A DNA stretch of 64,000 nt from an uncultured Tenacibaculum sp. (GCA_947498055.1 CANMJA010000005.1:62001-126000); one strand, 5' to 3'; counted from the stretch's first letter, positions 43,981-51,975 are shown. The notes: a model not told the origin generated them from the letters alone. Program-made: numbers and translations.

Positions 43981-44345
43981 TTTTGTTCTATTGTGTCTAA
44001 AAATCCTCTTTGGCTAGAGTTTTTTTCTATTCTTTTAGATTTAAATTGTGCTTGAATCCATGAAATTCCTTCTTCTAAGTCAAAAGATTTATTACAGGTA
44101 AAAAAATCTAATGCCACATAATTATGTTCTGGCCATGTATGTATGGCAATATGACTTTCTTTAATAACGATAACCCCACTAATACCTATTGGTGAAAATT
44201 CATGAATTGTGGTATTAACAATAGAAAGTTGCATAATATTTGCTGCTTTTTCTAATATGTTTTTTATAGAGTGTACAGAGTTTATAACTGTAGCATTACA
44301 ATCATAAAAATCAATAGTTGTTTGGTAGCCTAAGCTCTTTTTCAT
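43977..44345 (-). CDS. speD: S-adenosylmethionine decarboxylase proenzyme
   Basis: A 122-residue class 1B AdoMetDC. The self-cleavage site is Glu63-Ser64 (VIKESHIAIHTW), Ser64 becoming the pyruvoyl group; His69 and Cys84 (FFTCN) match the processing His and proton-donor Cys of the Thermotoga enzyme. It makes decarboxylated SAM, the aminopropyl donor for the synthase four genes downstream. It heads the operon and overlaps the channel gene by 4 bases (ATGA). Confidence 0.94.
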   Translation of the reverse strand: MKKSLGYQTTIDFYDCNATVINSVHSIKNILEKAANIMQLSIVNTTIHEFSPIGISGVIVIKESHIAIHTWPEHNYVALDFFTCNKSFDLEEGISWIQAQFKSKRIEKNSSQRGFLDTIEQK

Positions 44346-44349
44346 ATAT

Positions 44350-44357
44350 CAAATATA
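44350..44357 (-). promoter_or_regulatory. -7 promoter element of the speD operon
   Basis: Minus-strand TATATTTG lies only 4 bases before the speD ATG, so the transcript would be leaderless or nearly so if this start codon is right. Confidence 0.5.
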
Positions 44358-44502
44358 CATTTTTTGCAGTATAGAAATAAAAAAACTTGATTTAATGAGT
44401 TTTTTTAACAAATTAACTAAAATATACTCTTTAAAGGGTGTGTATTAAAATTACTATTCATTATTTCTATGAGGTTTTTTAGAAGTAGTTGTGTTTGTAG
44501 GT

Positions 44503-44530
44503 TATAAAAAAAGGGATTTTTACATCCCTT
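44503..44530 (-). terminator. intrinsic terminator after sufS
   Basis: Minus-strand AAGGGAT, 6-base loop, ATCCCTT (44511-44530) followed by a T-run. Confidence 0.75.
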
Positions 44531-44539
44531 GATAACTTT

Positions 44540-45751
44540 TTAACTTAACATTATTGCTGCTTTTTTTACAGATGCAACTAAAAAATCTATTTCTTCTTTT
44601 GTGTTATAAAAAGCTAACGAAGCTCTAATTGTTCCTGGTATTTTATAAAAATCCATAATAGGTTGTGCACAATGATGACCTGTTCTAACAGCAATACCCA
44701 ATTTGTCTAGTATAGAACCAATATCGTAAGGATGAATATCATTAACATTAAAAGAAATTACAGAGGTTTTATTAGCAGTTCCATAAATTTTTAAACCATC
44801 AATCGTCAATAACTTTTCAGTGGCATAGTTTAAAAGTTCATTTTCTCTCTTTTGAATATTCTCAAAACCAATAGTATTCATGTAATCTATGGCAGCACCA
44901 AAAGCAATTCCTCCACAAATATCTGGAGTTCCTGCTTCAAATTTATGAGGTAAGCCAGCATAAGTTGTCTTTTCAAAAGTAACGGTGTCTATCATTTCTC
45001 CACCACCTTGATATGGAGGTAGCATTTCAAGTAACTCTTTTTTACCATATAAAAGACCAACACCTGTAGGGCCACACATTTTATGAGCTGAAGCAACATA
45101 AAAATCTACATCTAAATCTTGAACATCGGCTTTTATATGCGGAGAAGCTTGTGCGCCATCAATTAAAACATAAGCGCCAAATTTGTGAGCTCTGTGAATA
45201 ATTGCTTCAATAGGATTTATAGTTCCTAAAGCATTTGAAACATGATTGCAAAAAACTAGTTTGGTTTTATTGTTTAATAATTCATCAAATAAATCTAATC
45301 GAAGAGAACCGTCTTCATCCATCGGAATTACACGTAAAACAGCACCTGTTTTTTCACACATCATCTGCCAAGGAACGATGTTAGAATGATGTTCTAAAGC
45401 TGAAACAATTATTTCATCTCCTTTTTTTAATAGAGAAGAAAAGCCAGAAGAAATGATATTAATGCTTTCTGTTGTACCAGAAGTTAATATGATTTCACAT
45501 GCATGCTTCGCATTAAAATGTTTTTGAATTTTTATTCTAGCTTCTTCGTATTTATCTGTGGCTTCTTGACTAAGAGTATGCACACCTCTATGAATATTAG
45601 CATTATAATTTGTGTAATAATCAACAATTGCATCTATAACAAATTGTGGTGTTTGTGAAGTGGCTCCGTTATCGAAGTATATTAAGGGCTTTCCATGCAC
45701 TTGTCTTTTCAAAATTGGAAAATCTGCACGAATTTTATGAATATCTAACAT
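44540..45751 (-). CDS. sufS: cysteine desulfurase SufS
   Basis: A 403-residue PLP enzyme of the group II desulfurases. IYFDNGATSQTP near the N-terminus, EHHSNIVPWQ, PLP Lys in VASAHKMCGPTGVGLLYG, and active-site Cys in AVRTGHHCAQPIM. It removes sulfur from cysteine for iron-sulfur cluster building, normally passing it to SufE or SufU. No other suf gene is in the window, and a terminator follows, so it is monocistronic here. Confidence 0.94.
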   Translation of the reverse strand: MLDIHKIRADFPILKRQVHGKPLIYFDNGATSQTPQFVIDAIVDYYTNYNANIHRGVHTLSQEATDKYEEARIKIQKHFNAKHACEIILTSGTTESINIISSGFSSLLKKGDEIIVSALEHHSNIVPWQMMCEKTGAVLRVIPMDEDGSLRLDLFDELLNNKTKLVFCNHVSNALGTINPIEAIIHRAHKFGAYVLIDGAQASPHIKADVQDLDVDFYVASAHKMCGPTGVGLLYGKKELLEMLPPYQGGGEMIDTVTFEKTTYAGLPHKFEAGTPDICGGIAFGAAIDYMNTIGFENIQKRENELLNYATEKLLTIDGLKIYGTANKTSVISFNVNDIHPYDIGSILDKLGIAVRTGHHCAQPIMDFYKIPGTIRASLAFYNTKEEIDFLVASVKKAAIMLS

Positions 45752-45816
45752 GAAAATTAAATTTCTAACAAAAATAAGGCTATGATTTTAAACAGACAAT
45801 CAATCATTTAAATTCT

Positions 45817-45824
45817 TACTTTTG
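45817..45824 (+). promoter_or_regulatory. -7 promoter element of the serine hydrolase gene
   Basis: TACTTTTG fits TAnnTTTG, 18 bases before the ATG at 45843. It contains the alternative TTG at 45822, which argues against that TTG as the start codon. Confidence 0.5.
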
Positions 45825-45842
45825 TTTAAAAGAGAATATATT

Positions 45843-47165
45843 ATGAAAATTTTTAAAAGAGTAGTAATACTCTTGTTAGTTATAATTTTGACAACTGTTT
45901 TTTATAACTACCCGAAACTAAATATAATAGCTGGTTATTCTGCTAAAAGTACAGGGTCTTCTGTTTTTTTAGCCAAAAGAAGTTTAGAGTTTACAGATAA
46001 AACAGATACGAACTTTTCTCCTATAAATTTAGCTTCTAATAGTATTAATAAAGAAGAAAAAACTGCATTTTCCTCTGCTTTTGGTTTGTTAACAAGAAAA
46101 TCTATTTACAGGGAAGGTTTAGGTAGTGTTTTAACTATCGATGGAGTTTCGATTGATAAATCTTCATTAACGCCTAAAAGATCGTTAGTAGATGCTACAA
46201 TTCCTTACCCTTATGGAAGTGGCCCCAATAAAGATTCAATATTTTCTACGATAGATTACAAAAAATTGAATAGTACTGTTAACGAAATGTTTAATGATTT
46301 GAATAAAACTAGAGCTGTAGTTGTTATTCATAAAGATAAAATAATAGCGGAAAAATACGATGAAGGTTTTAATAAAGAATCTCTTTTGTTGGGTTGGTCT
46401 ATGACAAAAAGCATAACGAGTACCTTGTTTGGTATATTGCAATGTAAAGGAGCACTTAATATACACGATAGGGCACCTTTTAAGGAATGGGAAAACGATG
46501 ATCGTAAAAATATTACTATTCATAATTTATTGCAAATGAATAGTGGTTTGGAGTGGGATGAGGATTATAATACTATTTCAGACGTAACAAAAATGTTGTT
46601 TTTGTCAGAAGATATGACTAAAACCCAACTGAATAAACCATTAGTTGGAAAGCCAAATGAAACTTGGAATTATTCATCAGGAACTACAAATGTGTTGTCA
46701 GGAATTCTTAGAAAACAATTTAAAACACATCAAGAATATCTTGATTTTTGGTATACTGATTTAATAGATAAAATAGGAATGAATTCTATGGTTATTGAAA
46801 CAGATTTAAGTGGTAATTATGTGGGGTCTTCTTATGCTTGGGCGACAGCTAGAGATTGGGCTAAACTAGGATTATTATATCTTCATGGAGGTAATTGGAA
46901 TGGTGTCTCTTTATTTGATAAGGACTGGGTGAAATACGCAACAACACCCACACCAACTTCTGATGGATGGTATGGAGCTCAGATATGGTTAAATGCTGGA
47001 AACAGATATCCAGATGTGCCAAAAAACATGTATTCTTTTAATGGGTATCAAGGGCAGAATGTTTTTGTATTGCCAGATCAAGATTTGGTGGTGGTTCGAA
47101 TGGGATTAACAAAAAATGCTGATATCAATCATTTTTTAAATGAAGTAATTAATTCTTTTAAATAG
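45843..47165 (+). CDS. beta-lactamase-family serine hydrolase, membrane-anchored
   Basis: A 440-residue protein from the ATG at 45843. One N-terminal membrane or signal helix (about 5-25), then a class C beta-lactamase/esterase fold. The SxxK motif is in GWSMTKSITS, the second motif in WNYSSGTTN, and the C-terminal part has FNGYQGQNVFVLPDQDLVVVRMG in place of the KTG box. It resembles 6-aminohexanoate-dimer hydrolases and other serine esterases rather than drug-degrading beta-lactamases. Substrate unknown; it lies outside the cytoplasmic membrane. Confidence 0.88.
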   Translation: MKIFKRVVILLLVIILTTVFYNYPKLNIIAGYSAKSTGSSVFLAKRSLEFTDKTDTNFSPINLASNSINKEEKTAFSSAFGLLTRKSIYREGLGSVLTIDGVSIDKSSLTPKRSLVDATIPYPYGSGPNKDSIFSTIDYKKLNSTVNEMFNDLNKTRAVVVIHKDKIIAEKYDEGFNKESLLLGWSMTKSITSTLFGILQCKGALNIHDRAPFKEWENDDRKNITIHNLLQMNSGLEWDEDYNTISDVTKMLFLSEDMTKTQLNKPLVGKPNETWNYSSGTTNVLSGILRKQFKTHQEYLDFWYTDLIDKIGMNSMVIETDLSGNYVGSSYAWATARDWAKLGLLYLHGGNWNGVSLFDKDWVKYATTPTPTSDGWYGAQIWLNAGNRYPDVPKNMYSFNGYQGQNVFVLPDQDLVVVRMGLTKNADINHFLNEVINSFK

Positions 47166-47484
47166 ATTTTTATGTGGCATTAATTTAAAAGAATTCTGCT
47201 TTTTTAGATTAAAAAATATTACTTATAAACTTTAATAAGGGCTGCGCTCAAACAATTTTTTATCCATATGTCAACGCTACTGTTTTGATTTTCAATTTTT
47301 TTGTCGAGGGTCTTGGATGTGATATTTTAGTTTTAAAATAACTTATTGTAAATCGAACTCAGGTTTAAAATATAATACTCGATTTTTTTCAGGTGTTTAA
47401 TTCTTTTAGTTTTACCTTTTAGTCTTTGTGTTTGTTGATTTTTCTTTGAGTTAACGCTGGTTTTCTGTGTTTTTTATAGATCTT
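47166..47484. other. intergenic region without recognisable genes
   Basis: AT-rich spacer at the left edge of the toxin/immunity region. I see no coding frame of note and no strong hairpin after the serine hydrolase gene. Confidence 0.4.
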
Positions 47485-47721
47485 CTATATTGATGCTTTA
47501 GCGTTTTGTAAAGGTTTTAATATCTTTATTGATACAGATTCTAACTGTATTAATTGCAATAGGTTTTTAAATGATTCTTTATTTGATATTCGTTCGTTTG
47601 AAAGATGGGCATTTTCTGCTTTGTCCCAATAATAAATGTCAATCCAATTATTACTAGATAGCTCGGAAATGTTTTCCGAGCCGATTATGAGTAAGAAAGA
47701 ATAGATATATAAAGAAACTAT
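47485..47721 (-). pseudogene. C-terminal remnant of an unrecognised gene
   Basis: The minus strand keeps one open frame ending at TAG (47485-47487). Its last ~55 codons look coding (NNWIDIYYWDKAENAH, ESFKNLLQLIQLES, ILKPLQNAKASI), and the upstream end runs into the structured repeat at 47662-47792, with no sound start codon. It may be the tail of a former immunity or effector gene. I cannot name the family. Confidence 0.4.
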
Positions 47722-47792
47722 TTTAAGAAATTAAGGGAGTTTTTCTATTTTAAGTTATAGTTTATAGGGAACGGATTACAAATCCGCTCTAT
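47662..47792. repeat. structured interspersed repeat, copy A (REP-like)
   Basis: Two hairpins: CTCGGAAA-TGT-TTTCCGAG (47662-47680) and CGGATT-ACA-AATCCG (47772-47786), linked by a segment containing GATTATGAGTAA and AAAGAAACTATTT and ending GCTCTATCTG. The same order recurs at 54129-54232. It resembles REP elements mobilised by Y1 (RAYT) transposases; no such transposase is in the window. Confidence 0.6.
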
Positions 47793-47880
47793 CTGACTGC
47801 GCATTTAAAAAATAATTTTTTCCATCTGCGTCTTTAATAGTACCAGAACCTTTTAATAAACTATAAGCTGCGATTTGATC
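47776..47880 (-). pseudogene. fragment of a Tae4-type gene
   Basis: In one minus-strand frame it encodes GSGTIKDADGKNYFLNAQS, then stops after five foreign codons inside the REP-like repeat. Bases 47795-47845 match 50129-50179 of the intact Tae4-type gene at 50 of 51 positions, so this is a recently split copy. The upstream codons (QIAAYSLLKGSG) do not match the intact gene. Confidence 0.6.
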
Positions 47881-47978
47881 TTACCTTTCTTTATTTGGTA
47901 TTGTTATTTTTAAAAAAGCATATCACTCAATAATAGTAATATGCTTTTAGTCATTTTAAAATGATTATGTAACTCAAA

Positions 47979-48510
47979 CTATTTCACCGTGAAAATAAAA
48001 AAAGAAGTGTTTTTTTGATAATCCATTTGAACTTGTAATGTGAAATTAGTTTTGTCCCATCTTATTAGTAAAGGATTTTCATCAAAAGAACAAGTTTTTG
48101 TTTCTGCCTTCACACTTTGGGCTATATAATCAGCATGTATATTTTCCTCTTCTTTTATAATTTCTCCCATTTTTATCATTTCAATTGGTTCTCCATATTT
48201 TTCAATAAGTAAATGATAAAAAGGTTTGTTAATTTTTGTTTTGGTTCTAAAAAACATTGATGTAATAATATCGTTTTTATTAGTAGAAAACGAAAAAGTT
48301 AAACATGCTTTTTTTAAAAAAAAAGAACTTATATTTTTCAAAGCTAGTTGAATATTTTTTATAATCTTCTCCAATAACATTATAGCTTTTATTTACTTCT
48401 ATTTCTTCTACATTTTTAACACTTCTTCCTAAATGTTTTTCTAAGTTTTCTATGTTTACATTCCTTCCCATTAATAAAATAATTAAAGTTGTTTTTAATA
48501 TTGTAATCAT
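47979..48510 (-). pseudogene. frameshifted putative immunity gene
   Basis: Two overlapping minus-strand frames form one protein: the first part from ATG 48510 (MITILKTTLIILLM, then ENLEKHLGRSVKNVEE to FEKYKFF) and the second part to 47979 (KKACLTFSFSTNKNDII, MFFRTKTKINKPFYHLL, WDKTNFTLQVQMDYQ). They meet at a run of nine A on the plus strand (48316-48324), where a one-base change restores a single ~175-residue protein. The ATG overlaps the TGA of an upstream toxin-tip remnant (ATGA), the layout of toxin/immunity pairs. No family recognised. Real mutation and homopolymer sequencing error cannot be told apart here. Confidence 0.55.
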
Positions 48511-48590
48511 CCACAGTTAGATTTAAACCAGCTGGTTGAATAAGGAGCAGGATTTCTTATTGAAAATTTGTTTTTTGTACCAACTGTAAT
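48507..48590 (-). pseudogene. orphan C-terminal remnant, probably of a toxin gene
   Basis: A 27-codon frame with no start, preceded by a stop: TVGTKNKFSIRNPAPYS then TSWFKSNCG and TGA. The TGA overlaps the ATG of the next gene by 4 bases. Its position between two presumptive immunity-type genes suggests the last residues of a displaced toxin tip of a different family from Tae4. Confidence 0.45.
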
Positions 48591-48595
48591 TTAAT

Positions 48596-48793
48596 TTATG
48601 CTGTTTTTTTAATTTTAGCAAGTATATTTTTAACTAAAAAGACACTTGTTAAAATCATTAATAAAGCTACAATCAATTCCATTAAATGGATTACGTAATA
48701 GTTTTCATATATATTAATAGTTATTGTATGATTACCAAAAAAATGAGCAATAACTAAACTAAATAATAATATAAAATTGATTTTTAAATTCAT
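48596..48793 (-). CDS. small two-helix membrane protein
   Basis: A 65-residue protein with two hydrophobic helices (about residues 5-21 and 37-57) and a Lys-rich end. No family recognised. It lies between a Tai4-like immunity gene and a toxin-tip remnant on the same strand, so it could be an immunity protein of the small membrane type or part of the broken cassette (inference). There is no overlap with neighbours. Confidence 0.5.
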   Translation of the reverse strand: MNLKINFILLFSLVIAHFFGNHTITINIYENYYVIHLMELIVALLMILTSVFLVKNILAKIKKTA

Positions 48794-48839
48794 TATATGA
48801 TTTTTTGACTACTAAAAAAAGGTATTAAAAATTACGTAA

Positions 48840-49271
48840 CTATTTATACTTAGAATAATGTTTGTACTTTTTTACTTTAAGGTTGTAGGTCGTTTTTGCC
48901 ATAGAATCTAGCCATTTACTAGTATAGCCATTTAAACACTTGGTTAAAACTCTTTTGCCTCTTACTTTCCAATCATTATAGAACTGTATAGAATCTTTCT
49001 TTATTTCTTTGTTTGTTACTTTAGCTAAGCTATCTAAAATCAGATAATTTCTTTTGCCTTGAATGAAATCAGAATTTAAACTAAAGTCTTCATCTAAAAT
49101 TTCATTTACTTTTTTTGAATTGTTAAAACCATAACCTAAACAATTTTTAAAATATACTTTTTTATAATCCTCTACTATAATTAGTCTTTCTCTTAAGTTT
49201 TTTTGAGTTTTACAAGAACTAAATAATATAGTTAGAATAATAGCTACAAAGTAATAATTTATTTTTTTCAT
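48840..49271 (-). CDS. Tai4-like immunity lipoprotein, second copy
   Basis: A 143-residue lipoprotein: MKKINYYFVAIILTILFSSC, then a helical domain with YKKVYFKNCLGYGFNNSK, GKRNYLILDSLA and VLTKCLNGYTSKWLDSMAK. The two Cys after the lipobox (NC-G and KC-LNGYTS) match the pattern of Tai4 proteins, which bind and block Tae4 amidases in the periplasm. It is a close paralogue of the gene at 49427-49855, sharing the ending AKTxxNLKVKKYKHYSKYK. It starts 10 bases after a Tae4-type C-terminal remnant, the same spacing as in the intact pair. Confidence 0.75.
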   Translation of the reverse strand: MKKINYYFVAIILTILFSSCKTQKNLRERLIIVEDYKKVYFKNCLGYGFNNSKKVNEILDEDFSLNSDFIQGKRNYLILDSLAKVTNKEIKKDSIQFYNDWKVRGKRVLTKCLNGYTSKWLDSMAKTTYNLKVKKYKHYSKYK

Positions 49272-49281
49272 ATTTTTATTT

Positions 49282-49353
49282 TTAATCTAATACCCATATA
49301 TCTATAGAAGTGATGCCGGGTGCATTATAATAGCAACCCAGAAGTACAAAACG
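49282..49353 (-). pseudogene. C-terminal remnant of a second Tae4-type gene, frameshifted
   Basis: The minus strand encodes YYNAPGITSIDIWVLD and TAA, matching the end of the intact gene (HYNAPGIISVDVWVLD). The preceding codons for CTSG match CASG only after removing one T, so the remnant carries a frameshift. Homology stops near 49353, just after the terminator of the first immunity gene. Confidence 0.7.
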
Positions 49354-49365
49354 AATTAATTAAAC

Positions 49366-49404
49366 CAAAAAAGAAAAAGAAACAGCTTGTTTTTAAACTG
49401 TTTC
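49366..49404 (-). terminator. intrinsic terminator after the first Tai4-like gene
   Basis: Minus-strand GAAACAG / CTGTTTC stem (49379-49404) followed by a T-rich run. Confidence 0.65.
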
Positions 49405-49426
49405 TCTTTTATTAAAAATTACATAA

Positions 49427-49855
49427 TTATTTATACTTAGAATAATGCTTATATTTTTTTACTTTAAGGTTGTGGGCTGTTTTTGCCATAGAATCTAACC
49501 ATTTACTGGTATAATCATTTAAACATTTAGCTAAAACCATTTTACCTTTAACTTGCCAAATATTGAAAAACTCTATAGAGTCTTTTTTTATTTTTTTACC
49601 CGCTATTGCGGCTAAACTATCTATAATTCTATAATTTCTTGTACCTTGTGCATAATCAGAGTATATACTAAAATCTTCTTCTAAAATTTTTTTAACACTT
49701 TTTGAATTGTTATAACCATGCCTTAAACAATTTCGAAAGTAAACCTTTTTATAATCTTTTGCGAAAAGAAGTTTATTTCTAACATCCTTTTGCGTTGCAC
49801 AAGAACTAAATATTATTGTTAAAATAATTAATATAAAATAATTCGTTTTTTTCAT
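49427..49855 (-). CDS. Tai4-like immunity lipoprotein
   Basis: A 142-residue lipoprotein from the ATG at 49855, chosen because it opens the signal MKKTNYFILIILTIIFSSC; a start at 49882 would overlap the effector gene. The helical domain has YKKVYFRNCLRHGYNNSKSV, GTRNYRIIDSLAAIAG and VKGKMVLAKCLNDYTSKWLD, fitting the Tai4 pattern (a conserved Cys pair and KCLxxYxS). It lies 11 bases after the Tae4-type effector gene and should protect the cell by binding the amidase at the outer or inner membrane surface (function inferred from family and position). Confidence 0.78.
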   Translation of the reverse strand: MKKTNYFILIILTIIFSSCATQKDVRNKLLFAKDYKKVYFRNCLRHGYNNSKSVKKILEEDFSIYSDYAQGTRNYRIIDSLAAIAGKKIKKDSIEFFNIWQVKGKMVLAKCLNDYTSKWLDSMAKTAHNLKVKKYKHYSKYK

Positions 49856-49866
49856 GTTTTCATTTT

Positions 49867-51624
49867 TTAATCTAGTACCCAAACATCCACAGATATAATT
49901 CCAGGAGCATTATAATGACACCCAGAGGCACATAATGTTTCAAACAAAATGTCAATATGTCCAGAAGCCCATCCTGTGGCTGTCGAATTTAAGGAAAAAA
50001 TTCCTTTTTTATTCCCTAATAGTCTAGGGAATTTTTTTCCTTTTATACCTCCTTGTGCAGCAGTATAACTAAAATGTTTGGGGTTGGTTGGGCTGGTGCC
50101 AAAAGTTAACTTCATCCATTTATTTAAGGACTGCGCATTTAAAAAATAATTTTTTCCATCTGCGCCTTTAATAGTACCATAATTTATTTTTCCATTAGCA
50201 CCTGTACTTGTTATTATTTCGGGTATTATAACCCCAGAACCGTTTAAAGCTATAGAAACTTTTAATGCGCAAGTGTTATTAGTAAATTTTTTTTCTACAT
50301 CATTTTGTCTTACTCTTAAAACATCTCCACCTACTAAAGGATAAATGTTGTCTGCTCCATATAGCCAACCTGAGCCATCTGCTTTTCTAGGGAAAGCATT
50401 GTTAAAATCGTTCCAAGAAGGAAGATCTTGTGGAGGGAAAGATAAATTAGGGTTTTCCCAATATGCTGCGTCGTATTCATAATCTATTCCTTCATGATCA
50501 AAATCGAACCAATTTTTATATTGTTCTATACTATAATTAGGGTTTTCTTTTAGAAACTTTATAGCATCTTCTGTAAACCTTTTTCCTTTGTCGGAATTAT
50601 TATTGAATAAATAACTTTCTAATGAAATAGATAAATTTAAATTAACGTCTTGCGATAGCCATTCTAATTCTGCTAAAGAAAGAGTATTTCCTAAGGCTCT
50701 ATTTACATTGCGAGCAGCAATTTCTGCCGCCGAAGATGTTGTGCCATCTATATTTTGTATAGGTGTAGTAACAGTACTTCCGTTATTAGAATTGTCGTTA
50801 TTATTAGATGATCCACCACCAGTGGTTCCATTATTGTTATCTCCTGTAGTTTCGTCATTATTGTTTCCTGTATTTCCTGGTCCTGCTGGCGGTTGATAAT
50901 TGGTGCAATGCGAAAAATCGATAATGTAACCAATTAAAGGGCTGCCACTACAGTATCTACCATTCCATTGGCGTTGCGGGCTATGTCCGTTGGCATCTCC
51001 ACCGGCATCGCAACGATTGTATTCTGGTTGCCAAACTCCGTTACAAGGGTTACCACCTCCGCTTCCAGAGTCTTCATCTTCTGGCGTGGTAAAAGAATCT
51101 CTAGCTAAACCATGTATTCCTTCTAGGTTAAATTCTTCTTCCGATAAGGTATATAATACCGATTGTTTGGTGTTTTTGCCATCTTCTGCATTATTTTCTT
51201 CTTGGTAAGAAATTAAAAAATAGGAAAACTCATTATGATGTTTTTTTACCAATAAGTTTTCAAAAATAGAAGCTTCCTTTAATTTGTTTTCAAGTTCAAA
51301 AGTCCATGAAATAGTGTTGTCTATTTCTATTTTTGCTATTTCGTCGGTTCGTATAGATAATTCTTTTTTGTTTTCTTTAGCAGTGGTATTTTTTTTACTA
51401 AAGCGATGTTGTAGTTTGTTAAATGGCGCAGCAAAAGAAGCGTCTTTAGCTAAGTCTTTATATTTTATCTTTTTTAAAGTGTAGGGTTTGTGTAATTGAT
51501 TTTCAATTACTTCGTTTTTTACAATACTTTCTTCTTTTTCGCAGTTGTATAGCGAAAAAGAGAGAAAAATAAGTAGAAGCCACTGTTTTAAAAATTGCGT
51601 GATTTTTTTCTTCTTGTTTTTCAT
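49867..51624 (-). CDS. lipoprotein with C-terminal Tae4-type peptidoglycan amidase domain
   Basis: A 585-residue putative antibacterial effector. The signal ends in a lipobox (SFSLYNC, Cys28). An N-terminal domain (about 30-175) is followed by a Gly/Asn-rich, Cys-containing linker (about 180-300) and a helical segment (about 300-385). The C-terminal ~160 residues match Tae4: catalytic Cys452 in NTCALKVSIALNGSG, GADGKNYFLNAQSLNKWM, GKKGIFSLN, and catalytic His556 in GWASGHIDI, ending VDVWVL. Tae4 enzymes cut the D-Glu/mDAP bond of wall peptides. Known ones are type VI substrates; here the domain is lipid-anchored and no type VI genes are near, so delivery is probably by surface contact (inference). 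Confidence 0.8.
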   Translation of the reverse strand: MKNKKKKITQFLKQWLLLIFLSFSLYNCEKEESIVKNEVIENQLHKPYTLKKIKYKDLAKDASFAAPFNKLQHRFSKKNTTAKENKKELSIRTDEIAKIEIDNTISWTFELENKLKEASIFENLLVKKHHNEFSYFLISYQEENNAEDGKNTKQSVLYTLSEEEFNLEGIHGLARDSFTTPEDEDSGSGGGNPCNGVWQPEYNRCDAGGDANGHSPQRQWNGRYCSGSPLIGYIIDFSHCTNYQPPAGPGNTGNNNDETTGDNNNGTTGGGSSNNNDNSNNGSTVTTPIQNIDGTTSSAAEIAARNVNRALGNTLSLAELEWLSQDVNLNLSISLESYLFNNNSDKGKRFTEDAIKFLKENPNYSIEQYKNWFDFDHEGIDYEYDAAYWENPNLSFPPQDLPSWNDFNNAFPRKADGSGWLYGADNIYPLVGGDVLRVRQNDVEKKFTNNTCALKVSIALNGSGVIIPEIITSTGANGKINYGTIKGADGKNYFLNAQSLNKWMKLTFGTSPTNPKHFSYTAAQGGIKGKKFPRLLGNKKGIFSLNSTATGWASGHIDILFETLCASGCHYNAPGIISVDVWVLD

Positions 51625-51807
51625 GATGTTTAAATTTATAATTGTTTTAATAGTTATGGGTTAATTTGTGATAATACATAAAATATTATCAAATAAATAT
51701 AAAAACTAAAAATAACGTAGATTATCCATAGCTAATTTTATAATATTTGTAAAATTACAACAAATATTCCAAATAAAACAAACAAATGTTTTTTTATTTG
51801 GAATTTA

Positions 51808-51845
51808 CCAACTTGGGGTATAGAAACTAGCTATACCCTAGTTGG
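51808..51845. repeat. long inverted repeat 1
   Basis: CCAACTTGGGGTATAG (51808-51823) and CTATACCCTAGTTGG (51831-51845) pair along about 15 bases with one bulge and a 7-base loop. No T-run follows, so an operator, a DNA hairpin or a recombination site is more likely than a terminator. Confidence 0.55.
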
Positions 51846-51975
51846 CTTCATTCTAGGGAAAAATATAACCTAACTTGCGCTAAGAGAAAAGAAAAGATTC
51901 CCGTCCTTAAAAAATGCTCCCTCGCAAAAAGCAACTCTCCTTGTTTTGTGTTTTAGTATTAATTATAAAATGGCA

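Noticed and set aside
45843..47165. Serine hydrolase considered as an antibiotic-resistance beta-lactamase
   Set aside because: SxxK is present, but the KTG box and class-specific motifs are missing; it fits the esterase/6-aminohexanoate-dimer hydrolase type.
50708..51208. Short plus-strand frames with Leu/Ser/Pro-rich translations
   Set aside because: Antisense shadows of the Gly/Asn-rich linker of the Tae4-type lipoprotein.
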